The notes beneath the pieces are model-generated. The model was not told the DNA's origin and searched no databases. It worked only from the letters and a program-made list of their open reading frames with translations. Below, in pieces: positions 1 to 7,574 of a DNA stretch of 14,880 nucleotides (position 1 is the first letter of the stretch; every line of letters starts with the position of its first letter). The position numbers and the translations under genes were made by a program. The stretch covers positions 1 to 14,880 of the forward strand of contig NYYH01000038.1 of NCBI GenBank assembly GCA_002686705.1. The letters are read 5' to 3'. The stretch comes from Bacteroidota bacterium (GTDB lineage: Bacteria > Bacteroidota > Bacteroidia > Bacteroidales > F082).

Positions 1-767
1 AAGGCTGGTATCCAAATGAAGGTACAATGGCCACATGGCATGTTTATTCAGATGATGGTGGTGCAACTTGGGCTGCTGACGCATTGTACGACAATATTTG
101 GCTTCAAGGCGAACCAGCAGGTTTAGTTATGTATAACCGTCCTTATGCTGCATCAACCATGGATGGACACTATCTATTCTTTTCCTGGATTGATACCGAC
201 CTTGAAGGTGCTGAAGCCAATACTAACCCAAATATTTTTGTAACAGGTTATGATTCTGAGGATAATACTTATTACGAAGGTGGAGTTCAAAATGTAACAG
301 CATTAAGCCTCTATTGGTTCAGCGCATTTTATGGCTCAATGTCTCAATATGTCTTTAGTGAAGATAATGGTGGTCCGTGGGACATTGAAATTCCATTTGT
401 GTTTACCGAATACACTGTGCCAGGTGACCCGGCTGCTGAAATGAATTTCTATTACATTAAAGGTTTTACAATACCAATGTTAGTTGGAATTGATAGTCAT
501 GAAGGACTGGCTAACTTTGTAGTTTCTCAAAATAGTCCTAACCCAGCTGTTAATAGTACTAGTATTCTGGTAACAACAGAAACATCAGGTGTTATTAACC
601 TAAGAGTTAATAATATTCTTGGACAGGTTGTTCATCAGGAGAGTGTAGATAACAGCGCACTTGCACACACTTTTAATGTAAATGTTAGCAATTTGGAATC
701 AGGGATTTATTTCTACACAATTGAAATTGGAAAGAGTTCGATAACAAAGAAAATGCTTGTGAAATAA
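1..767 (+). CDS. T9SS-sorted secreted protein with Asp-box repeat (5'-truncated)
   Basis: The frame is open from the first bases of the window, so the start lies outside it. The ATG at 27 is internal: the residues before it (GWYPNEGT) also occur in the downstream paralog just before its equivalent Met. What remains is the C-terminal part of a secreted protein. An Asp-box (YSDDGGATW) near the start suggests a BNR/sialidase-like beta-propeller blade. The last ~75 residues, from SQNSPNP through LGQVV to SGIYFYTIE and KKMLVK, form a type A T9SS sorting domain. Such domains direct export through the outer membrane and are usually removed on the way. By eye, well over half of the aligned residues match the C-terminal third of the gene at 929; the linker before the sorting domain is the most different part. 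The substrate or binding partner cannot be told; Asp-boxes alone do not show sialidase activity. Confidence 0.88.
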   Translation, partial: GWYPNEGTMATWHVYSDDGGATWAADALYDNIWLQGEPAGLVMYNRPYAASTMDGHYLFFSWIDTDLEGAEANTNPNIFVTGYDSEDNTYYEGGVQNVTALSLYWFSAFYGSMSQYVFSEDNGGPWDIEIPFVFTEYTVPGDPAAEMNFYYIKGFTIPMLVGIDSHEGLANFVVSQNSPNPAVNSTSILVTTETSGVINLRVNNILGQVVHQESVDNSALAHTFNVNVSNLESGIYFYTIEIGKSSITKKMLVK

Positions 768-783
768 GCATTCTAATATTATT

Positions 784-817
784 AAAAAAAGGCTGTCAGT
801 TTTGGCAGCCTTTTTTT
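784..817 (+). terminator. Rho-independent terminator after first T9SS gene
   Basis: A seven-pair GC-rich stem (791-797 with 804-810, one G-U pair) closes a six-base loop. It is flanked by seven A (784-790) and seven T (811-817), which can extend the stem. It lies 17 bases after the stop codon. The A and T tracts would let it work in both directions, but the gene on the other side points away, so only the + strand use is needed. Confidence 0.88.
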
Positions 818-872
818 ATTTAAATGACAACCATTATTTGATTTCTTAGGTCTTATTTTATTATGCACTAAG

Positions 873-903
873 TTGTTCGTCCTTTTTATTTATTGTAACT
901 TTG
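873..903 (+). promoter_or_regulatory. Bacteroidota-type promoter for second T9SS gene
   Basis: TAACTTTG (896-903) matches the -7 consensus TAnnTTTG. A TTG at 873-875 lies 20 bases upstream, the expected -33 spacing. The predicted transcript would start near 908, about 20 bases before the ATG at 929. With the terminator at 784-817, this suggests the two paralogs are transcribed separately. Confidence 0.65.
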
Positions 904-928
904 GTGCTATAACCTAAAAACATTAAAT

Positions 929-2782
929 ATGAAAAAGCTACTGTTAATTGCATTTACAATTATTTTTGCTAGTACAATTAGTGCTCAAAAACATGTTCTT
1001 AGGAGTACAGAGTTTCCTGTTCATTCTGCACCTGAAAAAGTACCCAAAAGCAAATCTAATATTGGAACAGTTACTAAACCTGATATCGCAAAAGAACAAG
1101 CAGCAGGTAGCAGCACAACTTATATACCTCTTGGGCAATCGAATAATATTAATGGTTTTCAAGGAAATTCACGAACCTACCTTTGGGCTGACCCAAATCT
1201 GAATAGCGTGGTATTTACTCATAAAGGTATTGATGAAATCCCAGCATTGAATTTTGATGTTTCAACAGATGGGGGATCAACATGGTCCATAAATAATGTT
1301 ATTAATGTACCTGATTTAGATTTGTCCTTTGCACAGGGAGGGATTATTAACGAAGAAGGTAATACCAATCCTGATGATGCATATTATACTTATTTTAATA
1401 GTATAACCAATGGACTAAGTTATGGAGTTAATATACTTACAAATACTTCTACACCTAACTTCTCATATGTAAATCACGTAATTGATAGTGCTGAGTTTGA
1501 TGTAACTAATGCATTTACGATTACGCAACAGGGTGTTGCCTGGAATGTGGGAATAAAGACTGAGCCTATTGATAATAATTATAATGGACAATTATTAGTT
1601 AGCAACGCTACGGTTGATAATGGGACGGTTCAATATCAGGATACAATTTTTGATTTTCTTGCTCCACTAGACGGAATCAACGATGAAAAAATTGCATTTG
1701 CGCCAGACGGACAAACTGGATATATAATGATTTTAAGTGATTCAGAAAGTGATCCACAACCATATACAAATTATCATCCCGTGCTTTTGAAAACCATTGA
1801 TGGCGGTGTAAGTTGGAGCGATCCTATTCATGTGCAACTTGGAGGTGTTGATGGTATAGAGTCCATAAAAAATTATTGGTCTGATGAAGTTATGGAGGAG
1901 GTATATGGAGCAGGATTTAACAGGGATGAAATTTATTATAACTTAGGTTACCATGCAGATATAATTGTTGATTATAATGGTAATCCACATATTACAGGTA
2001 TAATTGCACTTGGTACTGAAGATGGATGGTATCCAAATGAAGGTACTATGGCAACATGGCATGTTTATTCTGACGATGGGGGCGATACATGGGTTGCAGA
2101 TCCTTTATATGATAATATTTTTCTTGATGGTGATATAGGGGGTGTAGCTCAATATAACCGTCCTTATGCTGCCTCCTCTTTTGATGGAGCTGCTTTGTTT
2201 TTCTCATGGATTGATACAGACCTTGATGGTGCTGAGGGTAATATTAACCCAAATATATTTACTTTAGGGTATTGTGCATCTGAAAGCACTTATACGGAAG
2301 TTGAAAATGTCACGGCATTAAGTCTTTATTGGTTTAGTGCATTCTTTGGATGCATGAGTCAGTATGTTTTTGAATATGAATCTGGGAACGGTTACGAATA
2401 TGAAATACCTTTTGTTTTTGCCGAGTTTTCTAATCCTTATATTAATTATTGGTATATTGATGACTATAGTTTGTCGACGGGCAACCCATGTAATCCTATT
2501 AGTATTGATGAAAAAAAGTTTTGTCATTATCCAACAGTTTCACAAAATTCACCCAATCCGGCAACAAATTTTACTGAAATTTTGGTGACAACCGAAATAA
2601 ATGGCGTGATTAGCCTAAGCATTGGTAATATTCTGGGTCAGGTTGTCCATCAGGAAAGTGCTACTAACAACTCACTTACCCACACTTTTGATATTGATGT
2701 TAGTAGTTTAGATGCAGGAATTTATTTCTACACAGTCGAAATTGGAAATAGCTCGATAACAAAGAAAATGGTTGTGAAGTAA
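929..2782 (+). CDS. Secreted Asp-box (BNR-like) protein with T9SS sorting domain
   Basis: This is a complete 617-residue secreted protein. Residues 1-19 are a Sec signal peptide (Lys-Lys, a hydrophobic core, ISA then Gln20), which also supports the start. Three Asp-boxes are visible: S112-W119 (STDGGSTW), T289-W296 (TIDGGVSW) and S381-W388 (SDDGGDTW). This indicates a sialidase/BNR-type beta-propeller. Residues ~537-617 are a type A T9SS C-terminal domain (SQNSPNP, LGQVV, AGIYFYTVE, final KKMVVK). The product is therefore expected to be surface-bound or released. Between propeller and sorting domain is a linker with two Cys (CNPISIDEKKFC) that the neighbouring paralog lacks. I see no complete sialidase active-site set (the FRIP motif is not apparent), so adhesion, glycan binding or another hydrolase role are all possible. 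The 3' end faces prfC with only 16 bases between them. Confidence 0.9.
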   Translation: MKKLLLIAFTIIFASTISAQKHVLRSTEFPVHSAPEKVPKSKSNIGTVTKPDIAKEQAAGSSTTYIPLGQSNNINGFQGNSRTYLWADPNLNSVVFTHKGIDEIPALNFDVSTDGGSTWSINNVINVPDLDLSFAQGGIINEEGNTNPDDAYYTYFNSITNGLSYGVNILTNTSTPNFSYVNHVIDSAEFDVTNAFTITQQGVAWNVGIKTEPIDNNYNGQLLVSNATVDNGTVQYQDTIFDFLAPLDGINDEKIAFAPDGQTGYIMILSDSESDPQPYTNYHPVLLKTIDGGVSWSDPIHVQLGGVDGIESIKNYWSDEVMEEVYGAGFNRDEIYYNLGYHADIIVDYNGNPHITGIIALGTEDGWYPNEGTMATWHVYSDDGGDTWVADPLYDNIFLDGDIGGVAQYNRPYAASSFDGAALFFSWIDTDLDGAEGNINPNIFTLGYCASESTYTEVENVTALSLYWFSAFFGCMSQYVFEYESGNGYEYEIPFVFAEFSNPYINYWYIDDYSLSTGNPCNPISIDEKKFCHYPTVSQNSPNPATNFTEILVTTEINGVISLSIGNILGQVVHQESATNNSLTHTFDIDVSSLDAGIYFYTVEIGNSSITKKMVVK

Positions 2783-2798
2783 GCAAACTTTGTGGTTT

Positions 2799-4373
2799 CT
2801 AAAACTCAGAAGTAAAATAAAATTCAATATCGGTATATTTCTGTTGCGCCATCTGAAGTGAGAATTGTGAGTCGGCTAAAAATACCTCCCGTCCTTCTTT
2901 ATCAAGCGCAATTTGATTTGCTTTTCTTGCTCTGAAATCTTTCAATTGCTCTTCATTGCCACTTTTAAACCATGCAGTTTTGTATAGTACAATATTTTCG
3001 TATCTGCACTTTGCTCCATATTCATGTTCTAATCGATATTGAATTACTTCAAATTGCAAAGCACCTACGGTTCCAATAATTTTCCTTCCAGTATGTTTTC
3101 CGGTAAACAACTGAGCAACACCTTCGTCCATAAGTTGGTCGATTCCTTTGGCAAGTTGTTTTGCTTTCATTGGATTAGCATTTTCAACATATTTAAAAAG
3201 CTCAGGCGAAAAACTGGGCATACCTTTAAAATTTAAATTTTCGACTTCGGTAATAGTATCACCTATTTTAAAATTACCGGTATCGTGCAGTCCAACAATA
3301 TCTCCAGGGTACATTTCATCCACAATAGATTTTTTTTGAGCCATAAATGCCGTAGGACTAGAGAATTTCAGTTTCCTGTTTAATCGAACATGCTGATAAT
3401 AAGTATTTCTTTTAAAAGTTCCGGAAACAATTCTGACAAAAGCAATACGGTCCCGGTGATTAGGATCCATATTAGCATGTATCTTAAAAACAAAACCACT
3501 GAATTGATTCTCTTCAGGCAAAACTAATCTTTCATCACTTTCTCTTCCAATTGGAGGAGGAGCTATTTCAATAAAATTGTCAAGAAGTTCTTTAACACCA
3601 AAATTGTTAAGGGCACTGCCAAAAAATACCGGTGAAATATTGCCATCAAGATAATCAATTGCAACAAATTTAGGATACACACCTTCAATAAGTTCAACAT
3701 CTTCTCTTAGTTTGTCAGCGTCTTCGTCAAGATATTCATCAACATCTGAGTCAGATATGTCGTTAATAGAAACACCTTCCTCAATAATCTGTTTGCCGGG
3801 CGAGAATAGATTAAGTGACTTTGAAAATATATTATAAACGCCTTTAAAGCCAGGCCCCATATTAATTGGCCAACTCAAAGGGGTAACTTTAATATGTAAT
3901 TTTTGTTCAATCTCATCCAATAGATCAAACGCATCTTTTCCGGGCCTATCCATTTTATTGATGAAAACAATTATCGGAATATTTCTCATCCTACAAACTT
4001 TTACAAGTTTTTCAGTTTGAGGCTCTACACCTTTTGCTACATCAATTACAACAACAACGCTATCGGCTGCTGTTAATGTCCTGAAAGTATCTTCCTGGAA
4101 ATCCTGGTGGCCTGGAGTATCTAAGATGTTTATTTTGATGCCCTTGTACTCAAAACCCATTACAGAAGTAGCTACAGAAATACCTCTTTGCCGTTCAATT
4201 TCCATCCAGTCGGATGTAGCAGTTTTTTTTATCTTATTTGATTTTACCGCACCAGCTACTTGAATTGCACCTCCAAAAAGTAGTAACTTTTCTGTTAAGG
4301 TAGTCTTCCCCGCATCAGGATGACTGATAATGGCAAAAGTTCGACGCCTGTTTATTTCTTTAATGTTACTCAT
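2799..4373 (-). CDS. prfC: Peptide chain release factor 3 (RF3)
   Basis: RF3 is a cytoplasmic translational GTPase that promotes dissociation of RF1/RF2 from the ribosome after peptide release. At 524 residues it is close to E. coli RF3 (about 529). GTPase motifs are all present: P-loop SHPDAGKT (17-24), switch I region QRGISVATS (62-70), DTPGHQ (85-90), NKMD (139-142) and GSALNNFGV (252-260). The P-loop has the RF3-type HPDAGK rather than the HVDHGK of EF-Tu and EF-G, and segments such as [13 protein letters not shown] and [16 protein letters not shown] are typical of RF3. The start is followed by [18 protein letters not shown], the usual RF3 beginning. It has its own promoter 20 bases upstream, though read-through from the regulator gene 100 bases upstream is possible because no terminator is seen there. 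Confidence 0.97.
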   Translation of the reverse strand: MSNIKEINRRRTFAIISHPDAGKTTLTEKLLLFGGAIQVAGAVKSNKIKKTATSDWMEIERQRGISVATSVMGFEYKGIKINILDTPGHQDFQEDTFRTLTAADSVVVVIDVAKGVEPQTEKLVKVCRMRNIPIIVFINKMDRPGKDAFDLLDEIEQKLHIKVTPLSWPINMGPGFKGVYNIFSKSLNLFSPGKQIIEEGVSINDISDSDVDEYLDEDADKLREDVELIEGVYPKFVAIDYLDGNISPVFFGSALNNFGVKELLDNFIEIAPPPIGRESDERLVLPEENQFSGFVFKIHANMDPNHRDRIAFVRIVSGTFKRNTYYQHVRLNRKLKFSSPTAFMAQKKSIVDEMYPGDIVGLHDTGNFKIGDTITEVENLNFKGMPSFSPELFKYVENANPMKAKQLAKGIDQLMDEGVAQLFTGKHTGRKIIGTVGALQFEVIQYRLEHEYGAKCRYENIVLYKTAWFKSGNEEQLKDFRARKANQIALDKEGREVFLADSQFSLQMAQQKYTDIEFYFTSEF

Positions 4374-4394
4374 TCAAGGTTAAAAATTGAGGTG

Positions 4395-4424
4395 CAAAAG
4401 TAGAAAAATTGTTGTTTGTTACAA
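4395..4424 (-). promoter_or_regulatory. Bacteroidota-type promoter for prfC
   Basis: On the minus strand, TACTTTTG (4402 down to 4395) matches TAnnTTTG. A TTG at 4424-4422 lies 19 bases upstream, the expected -33 spacing. The predicted start near 4390 leaves a leader of about 16 bases before the prfC ATG. Confidence 0.65.
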
Positions 4425-4473
4425 TTGTGGGAATTTTGCCATAATGGTTTTTGAATTATTCTTGTTGATAGGT

Positions 4474-5076
4474 CTAACTCCTCTCTACTTCGCGAATGTC
4501 AACAAGGTTATTCATCAGTGCATAAACTGTTAACCCCGAAAGAGATTTGATGCCAAGCTTTCTGGTGATTTTTTTCCTATGAGTCATTACTGTATGCACA
4601 CTTAAAAAAAGTTTGTCGGCAATCTCCTGGTTAGTAAGTCCCAAAGTTAAATTTCGCAAAATCTCAATTTCTCGTTTACTAATTAATTGTTCATTGTCGG
4701 TTTTATCATCATCATCTTTGCCAACAATTTGTTGTAAGGCCTCAATTAACTTGTATTTATTGTCCTGAGTGTTTAACGTAAATTTAAACCGGCTATTTAT
4801 GTTATCGTTTGTATTGGACGAAACAAGGCCTATAACCTTAATGTCTTTTTCTTCATTTAGCTTACGTAACAATGGGATTAATATTTCAGAGACAGACTCT
4901 GGGTCAATTATTATAAACTCAGGCTTATTACTAATTAATTTTTCATACAGATTTTTTTCAGAACCATTATACACATGATCAACTAACATGCTCCTTAATT
5001 CAAGAGTTAAGTTTTCAATTCCCGATGAAAGAAGGAAAGCATTTGAAACGACTATTACCTTTTTTGTTTTACTCAT
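4474..5076 (-). CDS. LuxR/NarL-type regulator with degenerate receiver domain
   Basis: This 200-residue protein is probably a cytoplasmic transcription regulator. Residues ~130-193 form a LuxR-type helix-turn-helix: ISKREIEILRNLTLGLTNQEIA, then SVHTVMTHRKKI, then KLGIKS. Residues ~5-118 look like a receiver fold (KKVIVVSN strand, FIIIDPES strand, KVIGLVSS strand). Asp58 sits where the phosphorylated Asp is expected. The acidic pair normally found after strand 1 is replaced by Ser11-Asn12, however, and I see no conserved Lys after strand 5. Normal Mg-dependent phosphorylation is therefore doubtful. An acidic linker (DDDDKTDNE, 121-129) joins the domains. The gene starts 8 bases after the hemerythrin gene, so the two are very likely co-transcribed; no sensor kinase is nearby. 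The targets are unknown; self-regulation is plausible but not shown. Confidence 0.87.
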   Translation of the reverse strand: MSKTKKVIVVSNAFLLSSGIENLTLELRSMLVDHVYNGSEKNLYEKLISNKPEFIIIDPESVSEILIPLLRKLNEEKDIKVIGLVSSNTNDNINSRFKFTLNTQDNKYKLIEALQQIVGKDDDDKTDNEQLISKREIEILRNLTLGLTNQEIADKLFLSVHTVMTHRKKITRKLGIKSLSGLTVYALMNNLVDIREVERS

Positions 5077-5084
5077 CCCAAATG

Positions 5085-5810
5085 CTAATTATCAGTAATA
5101 ATTTTTTCAAGTATTTGTACCTTAGGTACTAGAACTAGATCCTCAATACGAGCATGATCACCTAAATCTTTCTCCAGCACAGTTAATTCTTTCAATAACT
5201 TGTAGAGGCTATGTTGATTTTTTGATGCAGGTAAATATTTAATTATAATGTTTTTCAAGTCCATGAGCTTTTCCTCAACATTATCATGCTCATCTTCAAA
5301 TGAAGTAATTGAGTATTCTTTGATTCGAGAAATTAAAGTTGGTGAAACAGTCTTATCAGTCACAGCAGATTCAAGGTCCAGAACGTAGGGATATACACGA
5401 TTTTCCTCTTTTTCGATATGTTTAATGAGTTCGTATTTATATTCTTCGAAGAACTTCTCTAATAATTTATGTGATTCTTTGTCAACCTCTGATTCAGATG
5501 CCATCTCACTGATTAAACCTTCTATTTCAGGGATTTTATTTAGCAAATAGTAATCATGTGTTTTTTTAAGATAATCGATCAGCAGCTTAACAGAAAAACT
5601 TTGTAAATAATTATTATCCAAATACTGTGGATCGTGAAATGCATTAAGAATTATTAAAAAGAAATCAGTATTAATTTGATTCTTTTCGCAAATATTTTCA
5701 ATACTGGCATCACCAAACCCAAGCATAATACCAAAACGACTAATTACAGGTATCAGGTTGTAATCGTGATGGATTACGTCAGCAAGTTTCATGTCTTTTT
5801 CAAGTAGCAT
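5085..5810 (-). CDS. Hemerythrin-type di-iron protein, ScdA/YtfE (RIC)-like
   Basis: At 241 residues it has the two-part layout of the ScdA/YtfE family, whose members help repair iron-sulfur clusters after nitric oxide or oxidative damage. Residues ~7-56 resemble the ScdA_N (DUF542) domain, and residues ~80-236 a hemerythrin-like four-helix bundle. Likely iron ligands are His85, His131, Glu135, His175, His219 and Glu223; the two HxxxE pairs match the spacing in YtfE. The odd point is the N-terminal domain: where ScdA_N normally has Gly-Ile-Asp-Phe-Cys-Cys-Gly-Gly, this protein has GIMLGFGD, so the Cys pair is missing and only Cys41 is nearby. The role may therefore be O2, NO or redox sensing or iron handling rather than classical repair (inference). 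No signal peptide is seen, so it is cytoplasmic. It is the first gene of a pair with the regulator 8 bases downstream. Confidence 0.85.
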   Translation of the reverse strand: MLLEKDMKLADVIHHDYNLIPVISRFGIMLGFGDASIENICEKNQINTDFFLIILNAFHDPQYLDNNYLQSFSVKLLIDYLKKTHDYYLLNKIPEIEGLISEMASESEVDKESHKLLEKFFEEYKYELIKHIEKEENRVYPYVLDLESAVTDKTVSPTLISRIKEYSITSFEDEHDNVEEKLMDLKNIIIKYLPASKNQHSLYKLLKELTVLEKDLGDHARIEDLVLVPKVQILEKIITDN

Positions 5811-5828
5811 ATTTCACAATATTTATGG

Positions 5829-5836
5829 CAAAAGTA
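5829..5836 (-). promoter_or_regulatory. Possible -7 box for hemerythrin-regulator pair
   Basis: TACTTTTG on the minus strand matches TAnnTTTG and lies 18 bases upstream of the hemerythrin ATG, in the 48-base gap after ybaN. No TTG is seen at the -33 distance, so this is weaker than the prfC promoter, which has the same box within an identical decamer (CTACTTTTGC). Confidence 0.45.
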
Positions 5837-5858
5837 GGTAAAATGTAATATGAAGCGG

Positions 5859-6260
5859 TTACTTGTCTTTAAGCGTAGGTAAACTGATTAAGTAAATTGT
5901 TACACCTACTAAAATCATGGCAAGTATTATTCTAATATATATATTCGGAATAAAATGAATGGATATGCCAATAGTGATCCAAAGAATAATTATCGCAATA
6001 ATTTTTGATCTTACAGATACACCTTTCTTTTCATAGTAATTACTAATGTAGGAGCCAACAAGTTTGTTATTTTTAAACCAGTTACGCATCTTTTCCGAAC
6101 CTTGGTTAAAGCATAAACCTGCAAGTAGCAGGAATGGTGTGGTTGGCAATAGTGGGACTATTATTCCGATTATCCCTACACCAACGAAAACGCTGCCAAG
6201 TATATTCCAAACAGGTTTAGGGATGTTCGAGAAAATGCTTCTTTTATTTTGAGATTCCAA
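5859..6260 (-). CDS. ybaN: YbaN/DUF454 family inner-membrane protein
   Basis: This is a small membrane protein of 133 residues, a usual length for the DUF454 (YbaN) family, whose function is not established. The family signature is clear. A hydrophobic stretch with LGSVFVGVGIIGIIVPLLP (21-39) leads into PTTPFLLLAGLCF (39-51), followed by SEKMRNWFKNNKLVGSYI (55-72). Two more membrane segments lie at ~86-102 and ~108-127. The start codon is TTG at 6260: no in-frame ATG precedes the family motif, the next internal Met is at residue 58, and a promoter-like box sits just upstream. It lies between the glycosyltransferase gene and the hemerythrin gene on the same strand, without an obvious functional link to either. 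Confidence 0.88.
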   Translation of the reverse strand: MESQNKRSIFSNIPKPVWNILGSVFVGVGIIGIIVPLLPTTPFLLLAGLCFNQGSEKMRNWFKNNKLVGSYISNYYEKKGVSVRSKIIAIIILWITIGISIHFIPNIYIRIILAMILVGVTIYLISLPTLKDK

Positions 6261-6285
6261 ATTGATAGTTGCTAAAATCGAATTG

Positions 6286-6293
6286 CAAAAATA
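6286..6293 (-). promoter_or_regulatory. Possible -7 box for ybaN
   Basis: TATTTTTG on the minus strand matches TAnnTTTG and lies 25 bases upstream of the TTG start. No TTG is visible at the -33 distance. Its position supports the choice of the TTG start codon. Confidence 0.4.
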
Positions 6294-6331
6294 GATTAAA
6301 TGGCATGTTAAATTATAGATTAGTGGTTTTG

Positions 6332-7414
6332 TTAGCAGATATTTAACAACTTGTCTATTCGCAACTCAAGTAATTCAGGTTTATTTTCAAGAAATAAGCC
6401 CTTATACAGCTTTTCATTTTTTAGTGCAGTGGGCAAATCAAAATTGCTTTGACTTTGTGAAAATGCAATTCCTTCATCAAGTAATCTATTAGCTAAGTAT
6501 TCCTGTTCAGTTTGTCCGGGTGTTGGAATAAAAATAGCTTTTTTGCCAAAAACTGCTAAATCCATAAGTGTTGAATAACCAGGTCTGCTAATCACAATTT
6601 TTGCGGATTGAATAAGTAATGAAAATTCGTCATCAGTAATGTGTGAAATTAATTTCACATTTTTGTTTTCATTACTTACTTGTTCTTCAGGTTTACCGAG
6701 AAGGATAACTGTTTTTAATTCGGTTTTTAATGCTTGTGAAAGTAGTAGTTTTTCTAAGATTGTTCTTTGAGGCTCCGGTCCGGACAGGATAATCAGAATG
6801 TCGATACTGTTACTTTTGTGAGTAACTTCTGGTTTTGAGAATCTACTAAGCAAGCCAATATTAAAAAGTTTAGAAGCAAATTTATTCGATTTAGAAAGAT
6901 TTCCTGATAAGCGAAATTTACCTGGTATGTCTGGTACCCAAACTTCATTAAACTTGTTTAGATAATGATTAATTGTACAATTGATAATAGGTTTGCCGAT
7001 TTTATGCCATCCGCTAGTTTGAATGTTTAGTTGGTGTGTTATAAATACTGTTGGAACTTTCGAAGTTGATAGTTCATAACGGTTATCCGATATTACAGCA
7101 TCTATATTATGTTCATTAATAATTGTTTGAAGTCTCCTATTTGCTTGTCTTGCTTCTAAGATCATGCTTGGAAGAGACGTAAGCATGGCCAAAGCCATAT
7201 TATTATTAGAGGGGTAATTTGGGCTGTACCCTGGAAGTTGAATAGTGGTATTTTGAGGGAAACGCTGTACTAAAAATTCCAAAGGACGGTTGTCTGCAGC
7301 AATAATAACATTTGCACCTTTTCTTTCAAGCATTTCAATAACAGGAACCATGCGAGTTGCATGACCAAGTCCCCAATCTAATGGACAAACTAGAATATTT
7401 TTTCTTGGTTCCAT
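6332..7414 (-). CDS. MurG-like (GT28-type) glycosyltransferase
   Basis: The protein probably transfers a sugar from a nucleotide-sugar donor. It has the two Rossmann halves of the GT-B fold. In numbering from the ATG at 7414 (360 residues), the N-terminal half begins NILVCPLDWGLGHATR, with the Gly-rich acceptor-side loop. The C-terminal half starts near IDILIILSGPEPQRT (~205) and has the donor-side motif SRPGYSTLMDL (276-286) followed by PTPGQTEQEYLA (297-308), like the equivalent region of MurG. The frame extends upstream to a TTG at 7426, but the ATG at 7414 places the first strand right at the N-terminus and is preferred. No membrane segment or signal peptide is seen. It is not MurG itself: there is no peptidoglycan gene context and the motifs differ. 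Donor and acceptor are unknown. It is transcribed divergently from dprA across a 160-base gap. Confidence 0.82.
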   Translation of the reverse strand: MEPRKNILVCPLDWGLGHATRMVPVIEMLERKGANVIIAADNRPLEFLVQRFPQNTTIQLPGYSPNYPSNNNMALAMLTSLPSMILEARQANRRLQTIINEHNIDAVISDNRYELSTSKVPTVFITHQLNIQTSGWHKIGKPIINCTINHYLNKFNEVWVPDIPGKFRLSGNLSKSNKFASKLFNIGLLSRFSKPEVTHKSNSIDILIILSGPEPQRTILEKLLLSQALKTELKTVILLGKPEEQVSNENKNVKLISHITDDEFSLLIQSAKIVISRPGYSTLMDLAVFGKKAIFIPTPGQTEQEYLANRLLDEGIAFSQSQSNFDLPTALKNEKLYKGLFLENKPELLELRIDKLLNIC

Positions 7415-7562
7415 GTTTAATTTCAAATATTGAACAGCGTTGGAAAATATTACTATTTGTAATGCGAAAATACCAATTTTACTCTAAAATATTTTATCTC
7501 AGGGTAAGATAATATTGTTGATTGATGGAGCTATTAATAATGAAACCAATCGCATTTTTTTC

Positions 7563-7570
7563 TATTTTTG
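7563..7570 (+). promoter_or_regulatory. Possible -7 box for dprA
   Basis: TATTTTTG matches TAnnTTTG but ends only four bases before the GTG start of dprA, and no TTG lies at the -33 distance. If used, the transcript would begin at or next to the start codon (leaderless). It could equally be chance in AT-rich DNA. Confidence 0.25.
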
Positions 7571-7574
7571 AGCT

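Noticed and set aside
944..1162. Minus-strand open frame opposite the start of the T9SS gene
   Set aside because: It lies opposite a signal-peptide-bearing real gene, has a Cys-rich odd composition and no recognisable domain.
2799..4373. Ribosome-protection or EF-G-like resistance protein instead of RF3
   Set aside because: Length (524 residues), the HPDAGK P-loop and RF3-specific segments fit prfC; EF-G and TetM-type proteins are much longer.
6327..6336. Third copy of TTTGTTAGC near the glycosyltransferase stop
   Set aside because: It lies at a gene end far from the other two copies with no shared context; chance in AT-rich sequence is the simplest explanation.
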